NCBI GenBank assembly: GCA_944322785.1
Contig: CALUPW010000002.1
Span: forward strand, 217,226 to 281,225
Source of the DNA: Candidatus Gastranaerophilales bacterium
GTDB taxonomy: Bacteria; Cyanobacteriota; Vampirovibrionia; Gastranaerophilales; Gastranaerophilaceae
Reading direction: 5' to 3'
DNA: 64,000 nt
The position numbers were made by a program, and so were the translations under genes. Below, in pieces: positions 17,143-26,299 of this stretch (its first letter is position 1; each line of letters begins with the position of its first letter). The notes beneath the pieces were generated by a model, which saw nothing but the letters and a program-made list of their open reading frames with translations, did no database searches and had not been told where the DNA came from.

Positions 17143-17595
17143 ATGAAAGATATTTTTCAGGATTTATTCAATAAAGTTTTCGGATTTTTTCGTCAGGCAG
17201 AAAAAGAAGAAAATGCAAAGGAAACTGCCGTAAATAGACTTCGGGTTGTTCTCATGCAGGACAGAACCAATCTAACACCTGAACTCCTTGAAAAAATGAG
17301 GGGCGAATTAATTGAACTATTATCTAAATATGTAGAAATGGATAAAGACGCTCTTGAACTTAACTTTGAACAGGAAGGAAATCAAATGGCACTTATGCTT
17401 TCAATTCCTGTTTTAAGAGCAAAAGATGAAGATGAAATAGAAGCTGCGGAAACTTCAGATGAAGAAAATGAAGAAAGTTCCGAAGACAATGACGAGGAGC
17501 AAGTTTCAGAGGATGAAAACGATACCCGAACTGATGAAACCGAATCCGAAAAACAGGAGTCTAATACCAACTCAAAACAAAACAAATCAAAATAA
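17143..17595 (+). CDS. minE: Cell division topological specificity factor MinE, with long acidic tail
   Basis: 150 residues, where family members usually have 85-100. The canonical part is about 1-95: an N-terminal membrane/MinD-contact helix, RLRVVLMQDRTNLTPELLEKM in the anti-MinCD region, and a C-terminal beta dimer domain ending near SIPVLRA. The remaining ~55 residues are almost all Glu, Asp, Ser, Asn and Thr. MinE stimulates the MinD ATPase to drive Min dynamics. The tail is unexplained. Last gene of the minCDE operon, with a hairpin terminator downstream. Confidence 0.94.
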   Translation: MKDIFQDLFNKVFGFFRQAEKEENAKETAVNRLRVVLMQDRTNLTPELLEKMRGELIELLSKYVEMDKDALELNFEQEGNQMALMLSIPVLRAKDEDEIEAAETSDEENEESSEDNDEEQVSEDENDTRTDETESEKQESNTNSKQNKSK

Positions 17596-17633
17596 TCCTC
17601 TGAATTTTTCAGAGTAAAAAGAGAGAGAAATTT

Positions 17634-17659
17634 TACCGCATAAAATGCGGTATTTTTTT
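17634..17659 (+). terminator. Rho-independent terminator of minCDE
   Basis: TACCGCAT (17634-17641) pairs with ATGCGGTA (17645-17652), followed by TTTTTTT. A smaller hairpin CTCTGAA/TTCAGAG (17598-17614) precedes it. Confidence 0.92.
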
Positions 17660-17682
17660 GTAATAAGCAGATGTTTGAAAAA

Positions 17683-17701
17683 TGTAACAAAACATGTTAC
17701 A
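17683..17701. promoter_or_regulatory. Dyad upstream of the S10 operon promoter
   Basis: TGTAAC (17683-17688) and GTTACA (17696-17701) form an inverted repeat around AAAACAT, ending 28 bp before the -35. It may be a regulator site; no regulator is identified. Confidence 0.35.
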
Positions 17702-17729
17702 AAAATGAAACAATATGACAAAATCTTTG

Positions 17730-17758
17730 TTGACAGGCATTTATGTTTATAATAATAT
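17730..17758 (+). promoter_or_regulatory. Main promoter of the S10-spc ribosomal cluster
   Basis: TTGACA (17730-17735), 17 bp, TAATAT (17753-17758): a strong vegetative promoter. The leader to rpsJ is about 135 nt, unusually long for this genome, and carries a hairpin. Confidence 0.8.
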
Positions 17759-17818
17759 CGGTATGCTTGAAGTATAGTAAATTTTTATAAATACCCGAAA
17801 TTATTTACAAATAGCAAC

Positions 17819-17854
17819 TCAGGCAAATGAAGGCGGCAAAGAGGTTTCGCCTGA
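17819..17854 (+). ncRNA. Leader hairpin upstream of rpsJ
   Basis: TCAGGC (17819-17824) pairs with GCCTGA (17849-17854). Inside, GGCG/CGCC offers an alternative fold. The position in the 5' leader of a ribosomal operon suggests autogenous control. It does not obviously match a known leader family; this assignment is inferred. Confidence 0.4.
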
Positions 17855-17900
17855 ATATAAACCTCAAAAGTGTATTTATACAAAAAGAAAAGGAATAAAT

Positions 17901-18218
17901 ATGGCAAGCACAAAAAGACAAAGAATCAGAGTTTGTTTAAAAGCTTACGATCACAAATTAATTGACGTATCTTCTGACAAAATCGTAGAAACTGCAAAAA
18001 GAACAGATGCAAAAGTTGCAGGCCCGATTCCTTTACCTACAAAAAGACGTATATATTGCGTACTTCGTTCACCTCACGTTGATAAAAAATCTCGTGAACA
18101 CTTTGAACTGAGAACACACAAACGTATAATTGATATATACGAACCAACTCAACAAACAACTGAAGAGTTAAGTAGATTAGATTTACCGGCCGGTGTTGAT
18201 ATTGAGGTAAAACTCTAG
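17901..18218 (+). CDS. rpsJ: 30S ribosomal protein S10
   Basis: 105 residues, full length. Typical S10 features are KAYDHKLID near 20 and [29 protein letters not shown] in the middle loop. Part of the 30S head; it also works in transcription antitermination with NusB in other bacteria. First gene of the cluster, with AAAAGGAA before the ATG. It is followed by a 258-bp spacer, far longer than usual in an S10 operon. Confidence 0.98.
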   Translation: MASTKRQRIRVCLKAYDHKLIDVSSDKIVETAKRTDAKVAGPIPLPTKRRIYCVLRSPHVDKKSREHFELRTHKRIIDIYEPTQQTTEELSRLDLPAGVDIEVKL

Positions 18219-18476
18219 AACTGTTTTGCCGGATGCGTTTTGTGTAAGCAAATCGATAAAGGCAGCAGGCTGAGGCCGACATTGAAAATTAAATAAGCAT
18301 TATGCATACGATAATGTGATCTACTGCCCGCCCGACAGGTTAAAGCCGAAAGCGGCGGAGGGTGAAAGTCCCGAAGGTAAAGTACAAGGCAGCAAGTAGC
18401 GCTCGCAAGTGAAAATGCAAACCCGAAAGGGCGGAATGTGTCCGTCACTTTTAAGGGTGAGCTAGAAAGGTAAAAT
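18219..18476 (+). ncRNA. Long structured spacer rpsJ-rplC
   Basis: 258 bp, more GC-rich than the flanking genes, with no open frame worth calling. Visible helices: GCCG-AAAG-CGGC, GGG-TGAAAGT-CCC, CCC-GAAA-GGG (a GNRA loop), all within AAGTGA...TCACTT. This suggests a folded cis-acting RNA controlling rplC and the genes after it. No known leader is recognised. Confidence 0.4.
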
Positions 18477-19112
18477 ATGACACTAGGTGTAATAGGTAAA
18501 AAACTTGGAATGACTCAAATTTTTGACGAACACGGATTAGCAATTCCGGTAACCGTTATAAAAGTTGACGATATTGTTGTTACTCAGGTAAAAACAGTTG
18601 AAACAGACGGTTACAACGCAATTCAGGTCGGAACGGTTGCAGCTAAAGAAAAACACTTAACAAAAGCTCAACTCGGTCATTTCAAAAAGAATAATTTACA
18701 AAATTTCAGACACTTACAAGAATTCAGAGTTGACAATCCGTCAGATTACAAAGTCGGTGACAAAATCGAACTCTCAGTTCTTGATAATGTTGAAAAAGTT
18801 GATGTAACAGGGAAATCAATTGGTAAAGGTTTCCAAGGTACAGTAAAACGCTGGAACTTCGGCAGAGGACCGATGGGTCATGGTTCCAAAAATCACAGAG
18901 AACCCGGTTCAATCGGTGCAGGTACAACTCCTTCACGTGTTATCAAAGGCAAAAGAATGGCAGGTAACATGGGCAATGAAAGAGTCACTATTACAAAATT
19001 GAAATTGGTAAAAGTAGATGCCGAAAAAAATCTTGTATTAGTAAAAGGTTCAGTACCCGGCTGCGAAGGCAGACTTGTAACAATAGTTCCGACAAGAACT
19101 AAATGGAATTAA
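18477..19112 (+). CDS. rplC: 50S ribosomal protein L3
   Basis: 211 residues, complete. It starts LGVIGKKLGMTQIFDE, and the conserved loop KGFQGTVKRWNFGRGPMGHGS carries the Gln that is methylated in other bacteria. It folds near the peptidyl-transferase centre and starts 50S assembly. AAAGG lies 7 nt before ATG. Structured spacers flank it on both sides. Confidence 0.98.
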   Translation: MTLGVIGKKLGMTQIFDEHGLAIPVTVIKVDDIVVTQVKTVETDGYNAIQVGTVAAKEKHLTKAQLGHFKKNNLQNFRHLQEFRVDNPSDYKVGDKIELSVLDNVEKVDVTGKSIGKGFQGTVKRWNFGRGPMGHGSKNHREPGSIGAGTTPSRVIKGKRMAGNMGNERVTITKLKLVKVDAEKNLVLVKGSVPGCEGRLVTIVPTRTKWN

Positions 19113-19351
19113 AAGGCGTAAGCCGGTGTGATGCCGGTGCCGGATTGCGGTGTGCAATACTGGGCATCACTCAATAACACCGCCGTTATGAACGAAGCGG
19201 CAGCGAAGTGAATGAAGCAATCTTTGATTGCACAGGCGGTAAATCCAAGATAAAGACAAACAGAAAAGTTTTAAAAATCCCGAGTTGCCAAATAAAACGG
19301 ATTTCCGAAAGGGGTAACAGGCAGTAGAGTAAATAATAAAGGAAAACTAAA
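19113..19351 (+). ncRNA. Long structured spacer rplC-rplD
   Basis: 239 bp and GC-richer than the genes. It includes the hairpin GCAATC-TTT-GATTGC (near 19210-19225), preceded by GAAGCGGCAGCGAAGTGAA, which loosely resembles the GAGCGAAGCGAAGCAATC element of the 1.2-2.6 kb repeats. Repeated GCCGGTG words lie at the left end. It is either a cis-regulatory RNA or a repeat inserted in the operon. Confidence 0.4.
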
Positions 19352-19981
19352 ATGTCAAAAGAAATTTTAAATACAAACGGAGAAAAATTAGGTGAAATTA
19401 CCTTAAATGAAAATATTTTCGGAGTTGAACCGAATTTGCATGTAATGCATATGGCATTGAGAAGACAATTAAATAATGCACGTCAGGGTTCAGCCTGCGC
19501 AAAAACAAGAGCTGAAGTTTCAGGCGGCGGTAAAAAACCCTGGAAACAAAAAGGTACAGGTCGTGCCCGTGCCGGTTCATTACGTTCACCTTTATTTGCA
19601 GGCGGCGGTGTTGTTTTCGGACCGAAACCGAGAAGCTATGCCTTCAATATGCCGCAAAAAGCAAGAAAATTGGCTTTGAAATCTGCATTATCCGCAAGAC
19701 AAGACCAGTTAATTGTTGTAAAAGATTTTTCAACAATCACGGAACCTAAAACAAAATTAATGGTTAGTGCATTAAAATCATTAAACGTTTCAGGAAAAGT
19801 TTTAATTGTTGCAGATACAAAAGCAGCAGAAAACAAATTCTTGGAATTGTCAGCAAGAAATATTCCGAGTGTAAAAATGATTTTACCTTCAAACCTGAAC
19901 GTAAAAGATTTGTTGGAAGCTGACTTCGTTGTAATGACAGAAGCATCAGTAAAAGATATCACTGAAAGATTAAGCAAATAA
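19352..19981 (+). CDS. rplD: 50S ribosomal protein L4
   Basis: 209 residues, complete. The extended loop that lines the exit tunnel is present (RAEVSGGGKKPWKQKGTGRARAG, then SPLFAGGGVVFGPKPRSYAF). In enterobacteria L4 also represses its own operon by binding the S10 leader. Whether it recognises the long spacers here is unknown. AAGGAAAAC precedes ATG. Confidence 0.98.
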   Translation: MSKEILNTNGEKLGEITLNENIFGVEPNLHVMHMALRRQLNNARQGSACAKTRAEVSGGGKKPWKQKGTGRARAGSLRSPLFAGGGVVFGPKPRSYAFNMPQKARKLALKSALSARQDQLIVVKDFSTITEPKTKLMVSALKSLNVSGKVLIVADTKAAENKFLELSARNIPSVKMILPSNLNVKDLLEADFVVMTEASVKDITERLSK

Positions 19982-20028
19982 AAGAACACAAGAGATATCA
20001 ATCCGAAAAAAGAAAAGGAAATCAGATA

Positions 20029-20337
20029 ATGAGTAAAGATATGACAAATACAGAAAAATTATACGGAATAATTAAAAAGCCGTTAATTACCGAAAAATCA
20101 GTAGGTGCAACAACACTTGGTCAATATACTTTTGAAGTGGTAAAAGATGCCACGAAAATTGAAATTGCACAAGCAGTAGAATTAGCTTTTCCGGGACGAA
20201 AAGTTAAAAAAGTAAGAACGGTTTATATGCCTTCTCATCAAAAAAGAATGGGATACAAATTCGGCAGAACCGACAGTTCTAAAAAAGCCATCGTGACAAT
20301 CGAAGGCGATCCGATTGAAGAATTAATCGGAGCATAG
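20029..20337 (+). CDS. rplW: 50S ribosomal protein L23
   Basis: 102 residues. YGIIKKPLITEKS near the N-terminus and the RRNA-contact loop FPGRKVKKVRTVYMP are typical. It sits at the exit-tunnel mouth and docks trigger factor and SRP. A 165-bp spacer separates it from rplB. Confidence 0.97.
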   Translation: MSKDMTNTEKLYGIIKKPLITEKSVGATTLGQYTFEVVKDATKIEIAQAVELAFPGRKVKKVRTVYMPSHQKRMGYKFGRTDSSKKAIVTIEGDPIEELIGA

Positions 20338-20502
20338 ATAAGCCCGACAAAGGGCACCGTTTGCAGTATTGACTTGTACTAAGCAAGACAGTCAGGCAAA
20401 TTCCGCCACGTTTAATGCAAAGGTGCATTAACTGGTCAAATAACGGGGCGTCAGGCACAAGTCCCTTAATGTAAAACAAAGCCAACCAAAGGAGAAAATA
20501 AA
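20338..20502 (+). ncRNA. Structured spacer rplW-rplB
   Basis: 165 bp holding a perfect hairpin TTAATGCA-AAGG-TGCATTAA (20412-20431) in a GC-richer context, then CAAAGGAG before rplB. There is no T tract, so it is not a simple terminator. A regulatory or processing element is possible. Confidence 0.4.
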
Positions 20503-21330
20503 ATGGCAATAAGAAAAATTAATCCGACATCTCCGGGTCAAAGAGGTATGACAAAAAGTGATTATCAGGAAATCACAACATCAACTCCTGAAAAATCATT
20601 ATTAAAATCATTAAAGAAAACAGCAGGAAGAAATAATACAGGTAGAATTACATGCCGTCACAAAGGAGGCGGGGTAAAAAGAACTTACCGTGTAATTGAC
20701 TTTAAACGTGACAAGTTCGGAATTCCTGCAACAGTAAAAACAATTGAATATGATCCGAACAGAAATGTACGAATTTCATTAGTATATTATGCAGATGGTG
20801 AAAAAAGATATATTTTGACACCTGAAGGCTTAAACGTAGGTGATGTTATTGTTTCCGGACCGGAAGCTCCTGTCCAAAACGGTAATGCGCTTCCGTTAGA
20901 ATTAATTCCGTTAGGTACAATTGTTCATAACATCGAATTGAACCCGGGTCGTGGCGGAGTTATGGTAAGATCAGCAGGAAACGCTGCTCAAGTAATGGCT
21001 AAAGAGGGCAATTACGTAACAATAAAATTACCGTCATCAGAAATGAGAATGGTAAGAAAAGAATGTATGGCAACTATCGGAACTTTAGGAAATGCTGAAT
21101 TCAAAAACATTTCTTTAGGTAAAGCCGGAAGAAAACGTTATATGGGTATCAGACCTACAGTCCGTGGTGTTACAATGAACCCCTGCGATCACCCTCACGG
21201 TGGTGGTGAAGGTAAAACAGGTCCCGGCGGACACCCGAAAACACCTTGGGGTAAACCGGCTCTCGGTCAAAAGACCAGAAAGAAAGGCAAAGCTTCTGAT
21301 AAGTTAATAGTCAGAAGAAGAAGAAAATAA
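20503..21330 (+). CDS. rplB: 50S ribosomal protein L2
   Basis: 275 residues, complete and highly conserved. It has [21 protein letters not shown], and the C-terminal loop [28 protein letters not shown] with the His needed for peptidyl transfer. It contacts 23S rRNA domains II-V and bridges the subunits. CCAAAGGAG lies before ATG. Confidence 0.99.
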   Translation: MAIRKINPTSPGQRGMTKSDYQEITTSTPEKSLLKSLKKTAGRNNTGRITCRHKGGGVKRTYRVIDFKRDKFGIPATVKTIEYDPNRNVRISLVYYADGEKRYILTPEGLNVGDVIVSGPEAPVQNGNALPLELIPLGTIVHNIELNPGRGGVMVRSAGNAAQVMAKEGNYVTIKLPSSEMRMVRKECMATIGTLGNAEFKNISLGKAGRKRYMGIRPTVRGVTMNPCDHPHGGGEGKTGPGGHPKTPWGKPALGQKTRKKGKASDKLIVRRRRK

Positions 21331-21442
21331 TGTAAGTTAGCTATGGAAAGGCTTTGTCAAACAAAGCCTTCCCAAAATAAAAAGCGAACGAGCAAAACCC
21401 TTAAATTAAACTAAAATTAACAAAACAATAAAGGAGAAATTA

Positions 21443-21724
21443 ATGGCACGTTCATTAAAAAAAGGTCCATACGTAGAAGAAGCTCTACAAAAGAAAATTG
21501 CAAAAATGAATGCAAATTCGGAACATAAAGTAATAAAAACATGGTCAAGAGCATCAATGATAGTACCGGATATGTTAGGTCACACAATTGCTGTTCACAA
21601 CGGCAAAACACATGTTCCGGTGTACGTAACAGAGCAAATGATTGGACACAAATTGGGTGAATTTGCACCTACAAGATTATTTAAAGGACATGCAGGTTCT
21701 GATAAAACTGCAAAAAGAAAGTAG
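21443..21724 (+). CDS. rpsS: 30S ribosomal protein S19
   Basis: 93 residues. It starts [14 protein letters not shown] and contains [33 protein letters not shown], the conserved core that sits in the 30S head near S13. AAAGGAG lies before ATG. A 112-bp spacer precedes it, in which AAAGGCTTTG/CAAAGCCTT (about 21349-21370) can form a hairpin. Confidence 0.98.
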   Translation: MARSLKKGPYVEEALQKKIAKMNANSEHKVIKTWSRASMIVPDMLGHTIAVHNGKTHVPVYVTEQMIGHKLGEFAPTRLFKGHAGSDKTAKRK

Positions 21725-21777
21725 CACGTGAGCACTAAAAAGCAAACGAGTTAGATAAAAATATAAGGAAAGTAAAA

Positions 21778-22119
21778 ATGGAAGCTAAAGCAAAACAAAC
21801 AGATATAAAAATGACAGCAAGAAAACTTCGCAGAGTTATCAACGAAGTTCGTGGAAAATCTGTCAAAGAAGCTCAAGACATGTTACGTTTTATGCCTTAT
21901 TTTGCAGCAAGAGTGGTAGAAAAGAACTTAAAAGCTGCAGTAGCTAATGCTCAGGAAAAATACGGCGTAAGCGCTGACAGTTTAAAGATTTCCGAAATCT
22001 TTGCTGATGAAAGCGTTACATACAAAAGAGCAAGACCTAGAGCTCAAGGCCGTATGTATAGCAGAATGAAACGTACATCTCATCTTACTTTGAAAGTAAG
22101 CGATATCGTTAAAAAGTAG
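21778..22119 (+). CDS. rplV: 50S ribosomal protein L22
   Basis: 113 residues. It has the conserved N-terminus (MTARKLRRVINEVRGKSVKEA) and the beta-hairpin tip RARPRAQGRMYSRMKRTSHL that lines the exit tunnel, where macrolide-resistance changes arise in other bacteria. AAGGAAAG is 8 nt before ATG. Confidence 0.98.
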   Translation: MEAKAKQTDIKMTARKLRRVINEVRGKSVKEAQDMLRFMPYFAARVVEKNLKAAVANAQEKYGVSADSLKISEIFADESVTYKRARPRAQGRMYSRMKRTSHLTLKVSDIVKK

Positions 22120-22143
22120 TAGTAAAAACAAAAGGTATAAAAA

Positions 22144-22884
22144 ATGGGACAAAAAACACATCCAACCGGATTTAGAGTAGGCATTATTCAACCTTGGGCA
22201 AGCACATGGTATGCCAAGTTTAAAGAATATCGCCAATTTGTGAAAGAAGACGATAAAATCAGAAAATTCGTCAAGAAAAAATTATACACAGCCGGTGTAT
22301 CAAAAATTAAAATTGCAAGAAAATCTCAAAATATTACAATAACCGTTGTAACAGCAAAACCCGGTATTGTAGTAGGCAGAGGCGGACAAGGTATAGAAGA
22401 ACTTAAACAGGAAGTTTCAAAATATATCGGCAAACCCGTTACAATAAATGTAGTTGAAGTTGCAAGAATTGATATTGATGCACAACTGGTTGCAGAACAA
22501 ATAGCTCAACAATTGGAAAAACGTGTTGCATTCAGACGTGCAATGAAGCAGGCAATGCAGCGTACAATGAGAGCGGGCGCACAAGGTATCAAAGTTATGG
22601 TATCAGGACGTTTGGGCGGTGCAGAAATTGCTCGTTCAGAATGGGCTAAAGAAGGCAGAATTCCGCTTCAAACATTACGTGCAGACGTTGATTACGGTTT
22701 TACCGAAGCAGATACGATTATGGGTAAAATCGGTGTTAAGGTTTGGATTTTCAAAGGTATATTAATGCCGGGTGAAAAAGCAGACCAAAATATCAAAGCT
22801 AAAAACGAAAAAGGCGGCTCAGAAAAAGGTATGAGACGTCCGAAACGCAACAGAGCAGCAGCAAGCGAAGCTGCGGCCGAATAA
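22144..22884 (+). CDS. rpsC: 30S ribosomal protein S3
   Basis: 246 residues. The KH domain (about 60-110, [14 protein letters not shown]) and the C-terminal domain ([34 protein letters not shown], then [23 protein letters not shown]) are complete. The ~30-residue tail is rich in Lys, Arg and Ala. It forms the mRNA entry channel with helicase activity. The upstream site is weak (AAAGG in AAAAGGTATAAAAATG). Confidence 0.98.
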   Translation: MGQKTHPTGFRVGIIQPWASTWYAKFKEYRQFVKEDDKIRKFVKKKLYTAGVSKIKIARKSQNITITVVTAKPGIVVGRGGQGIEELKQEVSKYIGKPVTINVVEVARIDIDAQLVAEQIAQQLEKRVAFRRAMKQAMQRTMRAGAQGIKVMVSGRLGGAEIARSEWAKEGRIPLQTLRADVDYGFTEADTIMGKIGVKVWIFKGILMPGEKADQNIKAKNEKGGSEKGMRRPKRNRAAASEAAAE

Positions 22885-22918
22885 CCGAAGGTATATAATA
22901 ACAATAGGAGCAAATATA

Positions 22919-23341
22919 ATGTTACAGCCTAAAAAAACTAAATACCGCAAAATGATGAAAGGCAGAATGAAAGGTACCGAAACAAGAGGTACAAAACTTG
23001 AATTCGGCGGTTATGCATTGCAAGCTGTAGAACCCGGCTGGATAACAAGCCGTCAAATCGAGGCAGCCCGTCGTGCAATGACCCGTGAAATCAAACGTGG
23101 CGGTAATGTTTGGATTAAAATATTTCCGGATAAACCGATTACGGCAAAACCGGCTGAAACTCGTATGGGTTCAGGAAAAGGAAACTTAGAATACTGGGTT
23201 GCGGTTGTAAAACCGAACAGAATTCTTTTTGAACTTGACTATTTTGACAGAAGTGTAGCAGTTCATGCATTGGAACTTGCAGCTCAAAAACTTCCGATAA
23301 AAGTTAAAGTTGTAGAAAAAGCACAAACAGAAACAAAATAA
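22919..23341 (+). CDS. rplP: 50S ribosomal protein L16
   Basis: 140 residues. It starts [18 protein letters not shown] and carries the conserved [22 protein letters not shown] and [20 protein letters not shown] segments. It organises the A site of the 50S subunit. ATAGGAG lies before ATG. Confidence 0.98.
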   Translation: MLQPKKTKYRKMMKGRMKGTETRGTKLEFGGYALQAVEPGWITSRQIEAARRAMTREIKRGGNVWIKIFPDKPITAKPAETRMGSGKGNLEYWVAVVKPNRILFELDYFDRSVAVHALELAAQKLPIKVKVVEKAQTETK

Positions 23342-23385
23342 GTGTGAGTATAATTTGTATTCACAAAATGAAAAGGAAATAAACA

Positions 23386-23643
23386 ATGAAATTAGATGAA
23401 ATGCGCGAAAAAACAGTAGATGAGCTGCAAAGTGCCATAGTTGATTGGAAAAAAGATTTGTTTAACTACAAATTGCAACTTTCAACTCATAAATTAGAAA
23501 ATACAGCGTTAATTTCTAAAACAAAAAAACTTATAGCTCAAGCTAAAACTGTAATTAAAGAAAAAACGTCTTGCGAGCAGAGTGCAAAAGCGACAGTAGG
23601 CACGGTGAATGCGAGCAAGCAAGCGGAGGTAGATCATGCCTAA
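23386..23643 (+). CDS. rpmC: 50S ribosomal protein L29, C-terminally extended
   Basis: 85 residues. The usual ~65-residue helical hairpin ([21 protein letters not shown], then [25 protein letters not shown]) is followed by about 20 extra residues of low conservation. It binds near the exit tunnel. Its end overlaps rpsQ by 8 bp, so the tail may simply carry the rpsQ ribosome binding site (GCGGAGG). Confidence 0.93.
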   Translation: MKLDEMREKTVDELQSAIVDWKKDLFNYKLQLSTHKLENTALISKTKKLIAQAKTVIKEKTSCEQSAKATVGTVNASKQAEVDHA

Positions 23644-23881
23644 AAAAGAAAAACAAGGAATTGTAATCAGTAACAAAATGGATAAAACGGTCGTTGTAAA
23701 AGTTGCAGACTACGAACCGCATCCTAAATACAAAAAGATTATTGAATCAAATAAACACTATAAAGCTCATGATGAAAACAACATCTGCAGTGAAGGTGAT
23801 AAGGTTAGAATTATTGAATCAAAACCGAAATCAGCCGACAAACGCTGGACTGTTGTAGAAATTGTTGAAAAAGTCAGATAG
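23636..23881 (+). CDS. rpsQ: 30S ribosomal protein S17
   Basis: 81 residues. OB-fold with the signature [16 protein letters not shown], then [21 protein letters not shown] and [18 protein letters not shown]. Primary 16S rRNA binder. It overlaps rpmC, with GGAGG inside that gene. Confidence 0.97.
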   Translation: MPKKEKQGIVISNKMDKTVVVKVADYEPHPKYKKIIESNKHYKAHDENNICSEGDKVRIIESKPKSADKRWTVVEIVEKVR

Positions 23882-23960
23882 TGTCTAAAGGCAGCATTAC
23901 CACAGAGTAATGAGAGGCCGGATGTAGTAAAGATTACTATAAAAGAAAAAGGAAAATAAA

Positions 23961-24329
23961 ATGATACAACAAGAAACAAGATTAGAAGTGGCAGATAATA
24001 CAGGTGCAAAACAACTGTTATGTATTCGTGTTATGGGCAGCTCTAACAAAAAATTCGCAGCTGTAGGCGACGAAATCGTTGCTTCAGTGAAATCAGCAGC
24101 ACCTAACCAGACAGTAAAATCAGGTGAAGTTGTAAGAGCGGTTGTTGTTAGAACCAAAGCTGACATTAAACGTGAAGACGGCTCAGTTATCAGATTTGAC
24201 GAAAACGCTGCAGTTATCATTAACAAAGACGGCAACCCGCGTGGAACCCGTGTTTTCGGTCCTGTAGCCCGTGAACTCAGAGATAAAGGATACATGAAAA
24301 TTGTATCTCTGGCACCGGAAGTTATATAG
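23961..24329 (+). CDS. rplN: 50S ribosomal protein L14
   Basis: 122 residues, complete. [24 protein letters not shown] and [11 protein letters not shown] mark the family, and the C-terminus [20 protein letters not shown] is standard. It contributes to subunit bridges B5/B8 and is the RsfS docking site. A 79-bp spacer precedes it. Confidence 0.98.
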   Translation: MIQQETRLEVADNTGAKQLLCIRVMGSSNKKFAAVGDEIVASVKSAAPNQTVKSGEVVRAVVVRTKADIKREDGSVIRFDENAAVIINKDGNPRGTRVFGPVARELRDKGYMKIVSLAPEVI

Positions 24330-24437
24330 TGCCAAGCCTGAAAAGGCAAACCAACCTGAAAGGTCGATAACCAATTAACAGAACTTACGCCCGATAAACA
24401 ATTATCGGTAACGTATGAAAAATGGAGAAAACTTAAA

Positions 24438-24776
24438 ATGACAAACAAAAATAAAAAAGGCTTACATGTTAAAAACGGTGACAGAGTAATCGTTTTGGCA
24501 GGTAAAGACAAAGGCAAAATCGGCAACGTTAAAAAAGCCGATCCTTCAAAGTCAAAAGTGACTGTAGAAGGCGCAAACATGGTGACAAAAGCCCAAAAAC
24601 CCCAGCCGATGGCAGGAATTCAGGGCGGTTTAATCAAACTTGAAGCTCCGATGGATGCATCAAATGTTATGATTGTATGTCCGGCTTGCGAAAAACCGAC
24701 AAGGATCAAACACGAAATCGTTGACGGCAAAAAAGTGCGTGTTTGTAAAAAATGTGGTGAACAATTAGACGTTTAA
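24438..24776 (+). CDS. rplX: 50S ribosomal protein L24
   Basis: 112 residues. N-terminal KOW motif (GDRVIVLAGKDKGKIGNVKKA). The C-terminal CPACEKPTRIK...VRVCKKCGEQLDV has two CxxC pairs that could bind zinc, as in many L24 proteins. It initiates 50S assembly. The 108-bp upstream spacer contains a small TTATCG/CGATAA-type repeat. Confidence 0.97.
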   Translation: MTNKNKKGLHVKNGDRVIVLAGKDKGKIGNVKKADPSKSKVTVEGANMVTKAQKPQPMAGIQGGLIKLEAPMDASNVMIVCPACEKPTRIKHEIVDGKKVRVCKKCGEQLDV

Positions 24777-24806
24777 TAACGTCCAAGAATTAAGGAAAAT
24801 ACGAAA

Positions 24807-25364
24807 ATGACAGTAACTAAGAATTTAAGAACAAAATACAATGAAGAAGTTAAATCAGCATTGAAAGAAAAGTTCGGATACAAAAACGAAAATGAAATTC
24901 CGAAAATTCATAAAATTGTATTAAACATGGGTGTTGGTGAAGCTTCTCACAACTCCAAGATTGCAGAATCAATACAGTCGCAATTAACAAAGATTGCCGG
25001 ACAAAAAGCAGTCGTTACAAAAGCTAAAAAATCTATCGCAACTTACAAATTAAGAGAAGGTATGCCGGTAGGTGCAATGGCAACTTTGCGTGGCGAAAGA
25101 ATGTATGACTTTCTTCAAAAACTTATTTGTGTAGTACTTCCCCGTATTCGTGACTTCCGTGGTATCAGCCCGAAATCATTTGACGGACGCGGCAACTATA
25201 CATTAGGCTTGAAAGAACAAGCATTATTCCCTGAAATTACATACGAAGAAGTTGATCTGGTAAAAGGTATGAATATATCTATTATCACAACAGCTAAAAC
25301 CGATGATGAAGCAAGAGAATTGTTGAAATTGCTCGGAATGCCTTTTAAAGGTATGAATAAATAA
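24807..25364 (+). CDS. rplE: 50S ribosomal protein L5
   Basis: 185 residues. [17 protein letters not shown] and RVTLRG-type [15 protein letters not shown] segments are present; [22 protein letters not shown] is the conserved core. It binds 5S rRNA and the P-site tRNA loop. AAGGAAAATAC lies before ATG. Confidence 0.98.
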   Translation: MTVTKNLRTKYNEEVKSALKEKFGYKNENEIPKIHKIVLNMGVGEASHNSKIAESIQSQLTKIAGQKAVVTKAKKSIATYKLREGMPVGAMATLRGERMYDFLQKLICVVLPRIRDFRGISPKSFDGRGNYTLGLKEQALFPEITYEEVDLVKGMNISIITTAKTDDEARELLKLLGMPFKGMNK

Positions 25365-25427
25365 TTAAAAAGTTGTCTAGAAATCAGACCAAAGTAAAGA
25401 AAACTAAAACTAACAAAGGAGAAATTC

Positions 25428-25634
25428 ATGGCTAAAAAAGCGATGATAAACAAAGAACTAAGACGTGAAGCATTAGCAGCACAAGGTAAATATCCGAGAG
25501 TAAGACTGCACAACAGATGCTCAATCTGCGGCAGACCTCACGGTTATCACAGAGATTTCGGTCTTTGCAGAATTTGTTTAAGAAAAATGGCACATCAGGG
25601 CTTGTTGCCGGGTGTTACAAAAGCAAGCTGGTAG
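25428..25634 (+). CDS. rpsN: 30S ribosomal protein S14, zinc-binding type
   Basis: 68 residues, with the zinc ribbon CSIC...CRIC (two CxxC pairs about 17 residues apart) and the end [25 protein letters not shown]. This is the short, zinc-containing type of S14. S14 lies between rplE and rpsH as in most bacteria; cyanobacteria usually place rpsN elsewhere. AAAGGAG lies 6 nt before ATG. A 154-bp spacer follows. Confidence 0.96.
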   Translation: MAKKAMINKELRREALAAQGKYPRVRLHNRCSICGRPHGYHRDFGLCRICLRKMAHQGLLPGVTKASW

Positions 25635-25788
25635 GCGGATTTTTTGTTAAACTTAGCCAAACGGCATTAGTTTAATAACATCACCCTGCTAAACTGCTAA
25701 AACTCGTCAAGGCGGCAAGGGCCGAACCGGACAAAATTTGGTAAGTAGCGTCAGAAATATTCTGACAAAAATATAAAGGAAAATAATT
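25635..25788 (+). ncRNA. Structured spacer rpsN-rpsH
   Basis: 154 bp with a hairpin GTCAGAA-ATA-TTCTGAC (about 25751-25767) just upstream of the rpsH binding site, and a GC-rich block near 25710-25735. It resembles in style the other long spacers of this cluster. Function not known. Confidence 0.35.
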
Positions 25789-26187
25789 ATGTCAATGACA
25801 GATCCGATAGCAGATATGCTAACAAGAATCAGAAACGCAAACATGGTATCTCATGAAAAAGTTGAAATGCCATCTTCAAAATTAAAAGTTGAATTAGCAA
25901 AATTGTTAAAAGAAGAAGGATTTATCGCTGATTACGATGTAAAAGAAGTCGGTAAATTCAAAGTGTTATCAATCACTCTAAAATATGATGAAAAAAATAA
26001 ACCGGTTATTACAAAATTGGAAAGAATTTCAAAACCGGGCTTAAGAAACTACTGCAAGGCCAAAAATCTTCCGAAAGTATTGGGCGGAATGGGCATTGCT
26101 ATCGTTTCAACAAGCAAAGGTTTATTGACAGACAGAAAAGCAAGAAAAGAAAACATTGGCGGCGAAGTTCTCTGCTATGTTTACTAA
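25789..26187 (+). CDS. rpsH: 30S ribosomal protein S8
   Basis: 132 residues. [29 protein letters not shown] and the C-terminal [31 protein letters not shown] end are standard. It binds 16S helix 21 and in Escherichia coli represses the spc operon. Here a full rho-independent terminator follows 17 bp after its stop. Confidence 0.98.
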   Translation: MSMTDPIADMLTRIRNANMVSHEKVEMPSSKLKVELAKLLKEEGFIADYDVKEVGKFKVLSITLKYDEKNKPVITKLERISKPGLRNYCKAKNLPKVLGGMGIAIVSTSKGLLTDRKARKENIGGEVLCYVY

Positions 26188-26204
26188 TCATATATATAAA
26201 TAAT

Positions 26205-26233
26205 AAAAAAGCACCTTTAAAAGGTGCTTTTTT
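26205..26233 (+). terminator. Rho-independent terminator between rpsH and rplF
   Basis: GCACCTT (26211-26217) pairs with AAGGTGC (26221-26227), extended by A6 (26205-26210) against T6 (26228-26233). This is a strong terminator in the middle of what is normally one operon. Confidence 0.92.
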
Positions 26234-26263
26234 ATTGGAATTTTAAAAAATATTAATAATCTG

Positions 26264-26292
26264 TTTACAATCATATTATTCTGTGATATCGT
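26264..26292 (+). promoter_or_regulatory. Probable promoter for rplF-rplR
   Basis: TTTACA (26264-26269), 17 bp, TATCGT (26287-26292). It lies directly after the terminator and before a structured leader, so rplF-rplR are probably an independent transcription unit. The -10 is only a moderate match. Confidence 0.45.
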
Positions 26293-26299
26293 ACTGTTT

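Noticed and set aside
18340..18476. Resemblance of GGGTGAAAGTCCC and flanks to group II intron or RNase P RNA
   Set aside because: No domain V, intron ORF, or full RNase P core could be assembled; only short words match.
24183..24580. Part of the 227-codon reverse frame over rplN-rplX
   Set aside because: It is antisense to two well-conserved ribosomal protein genes and has no family match.
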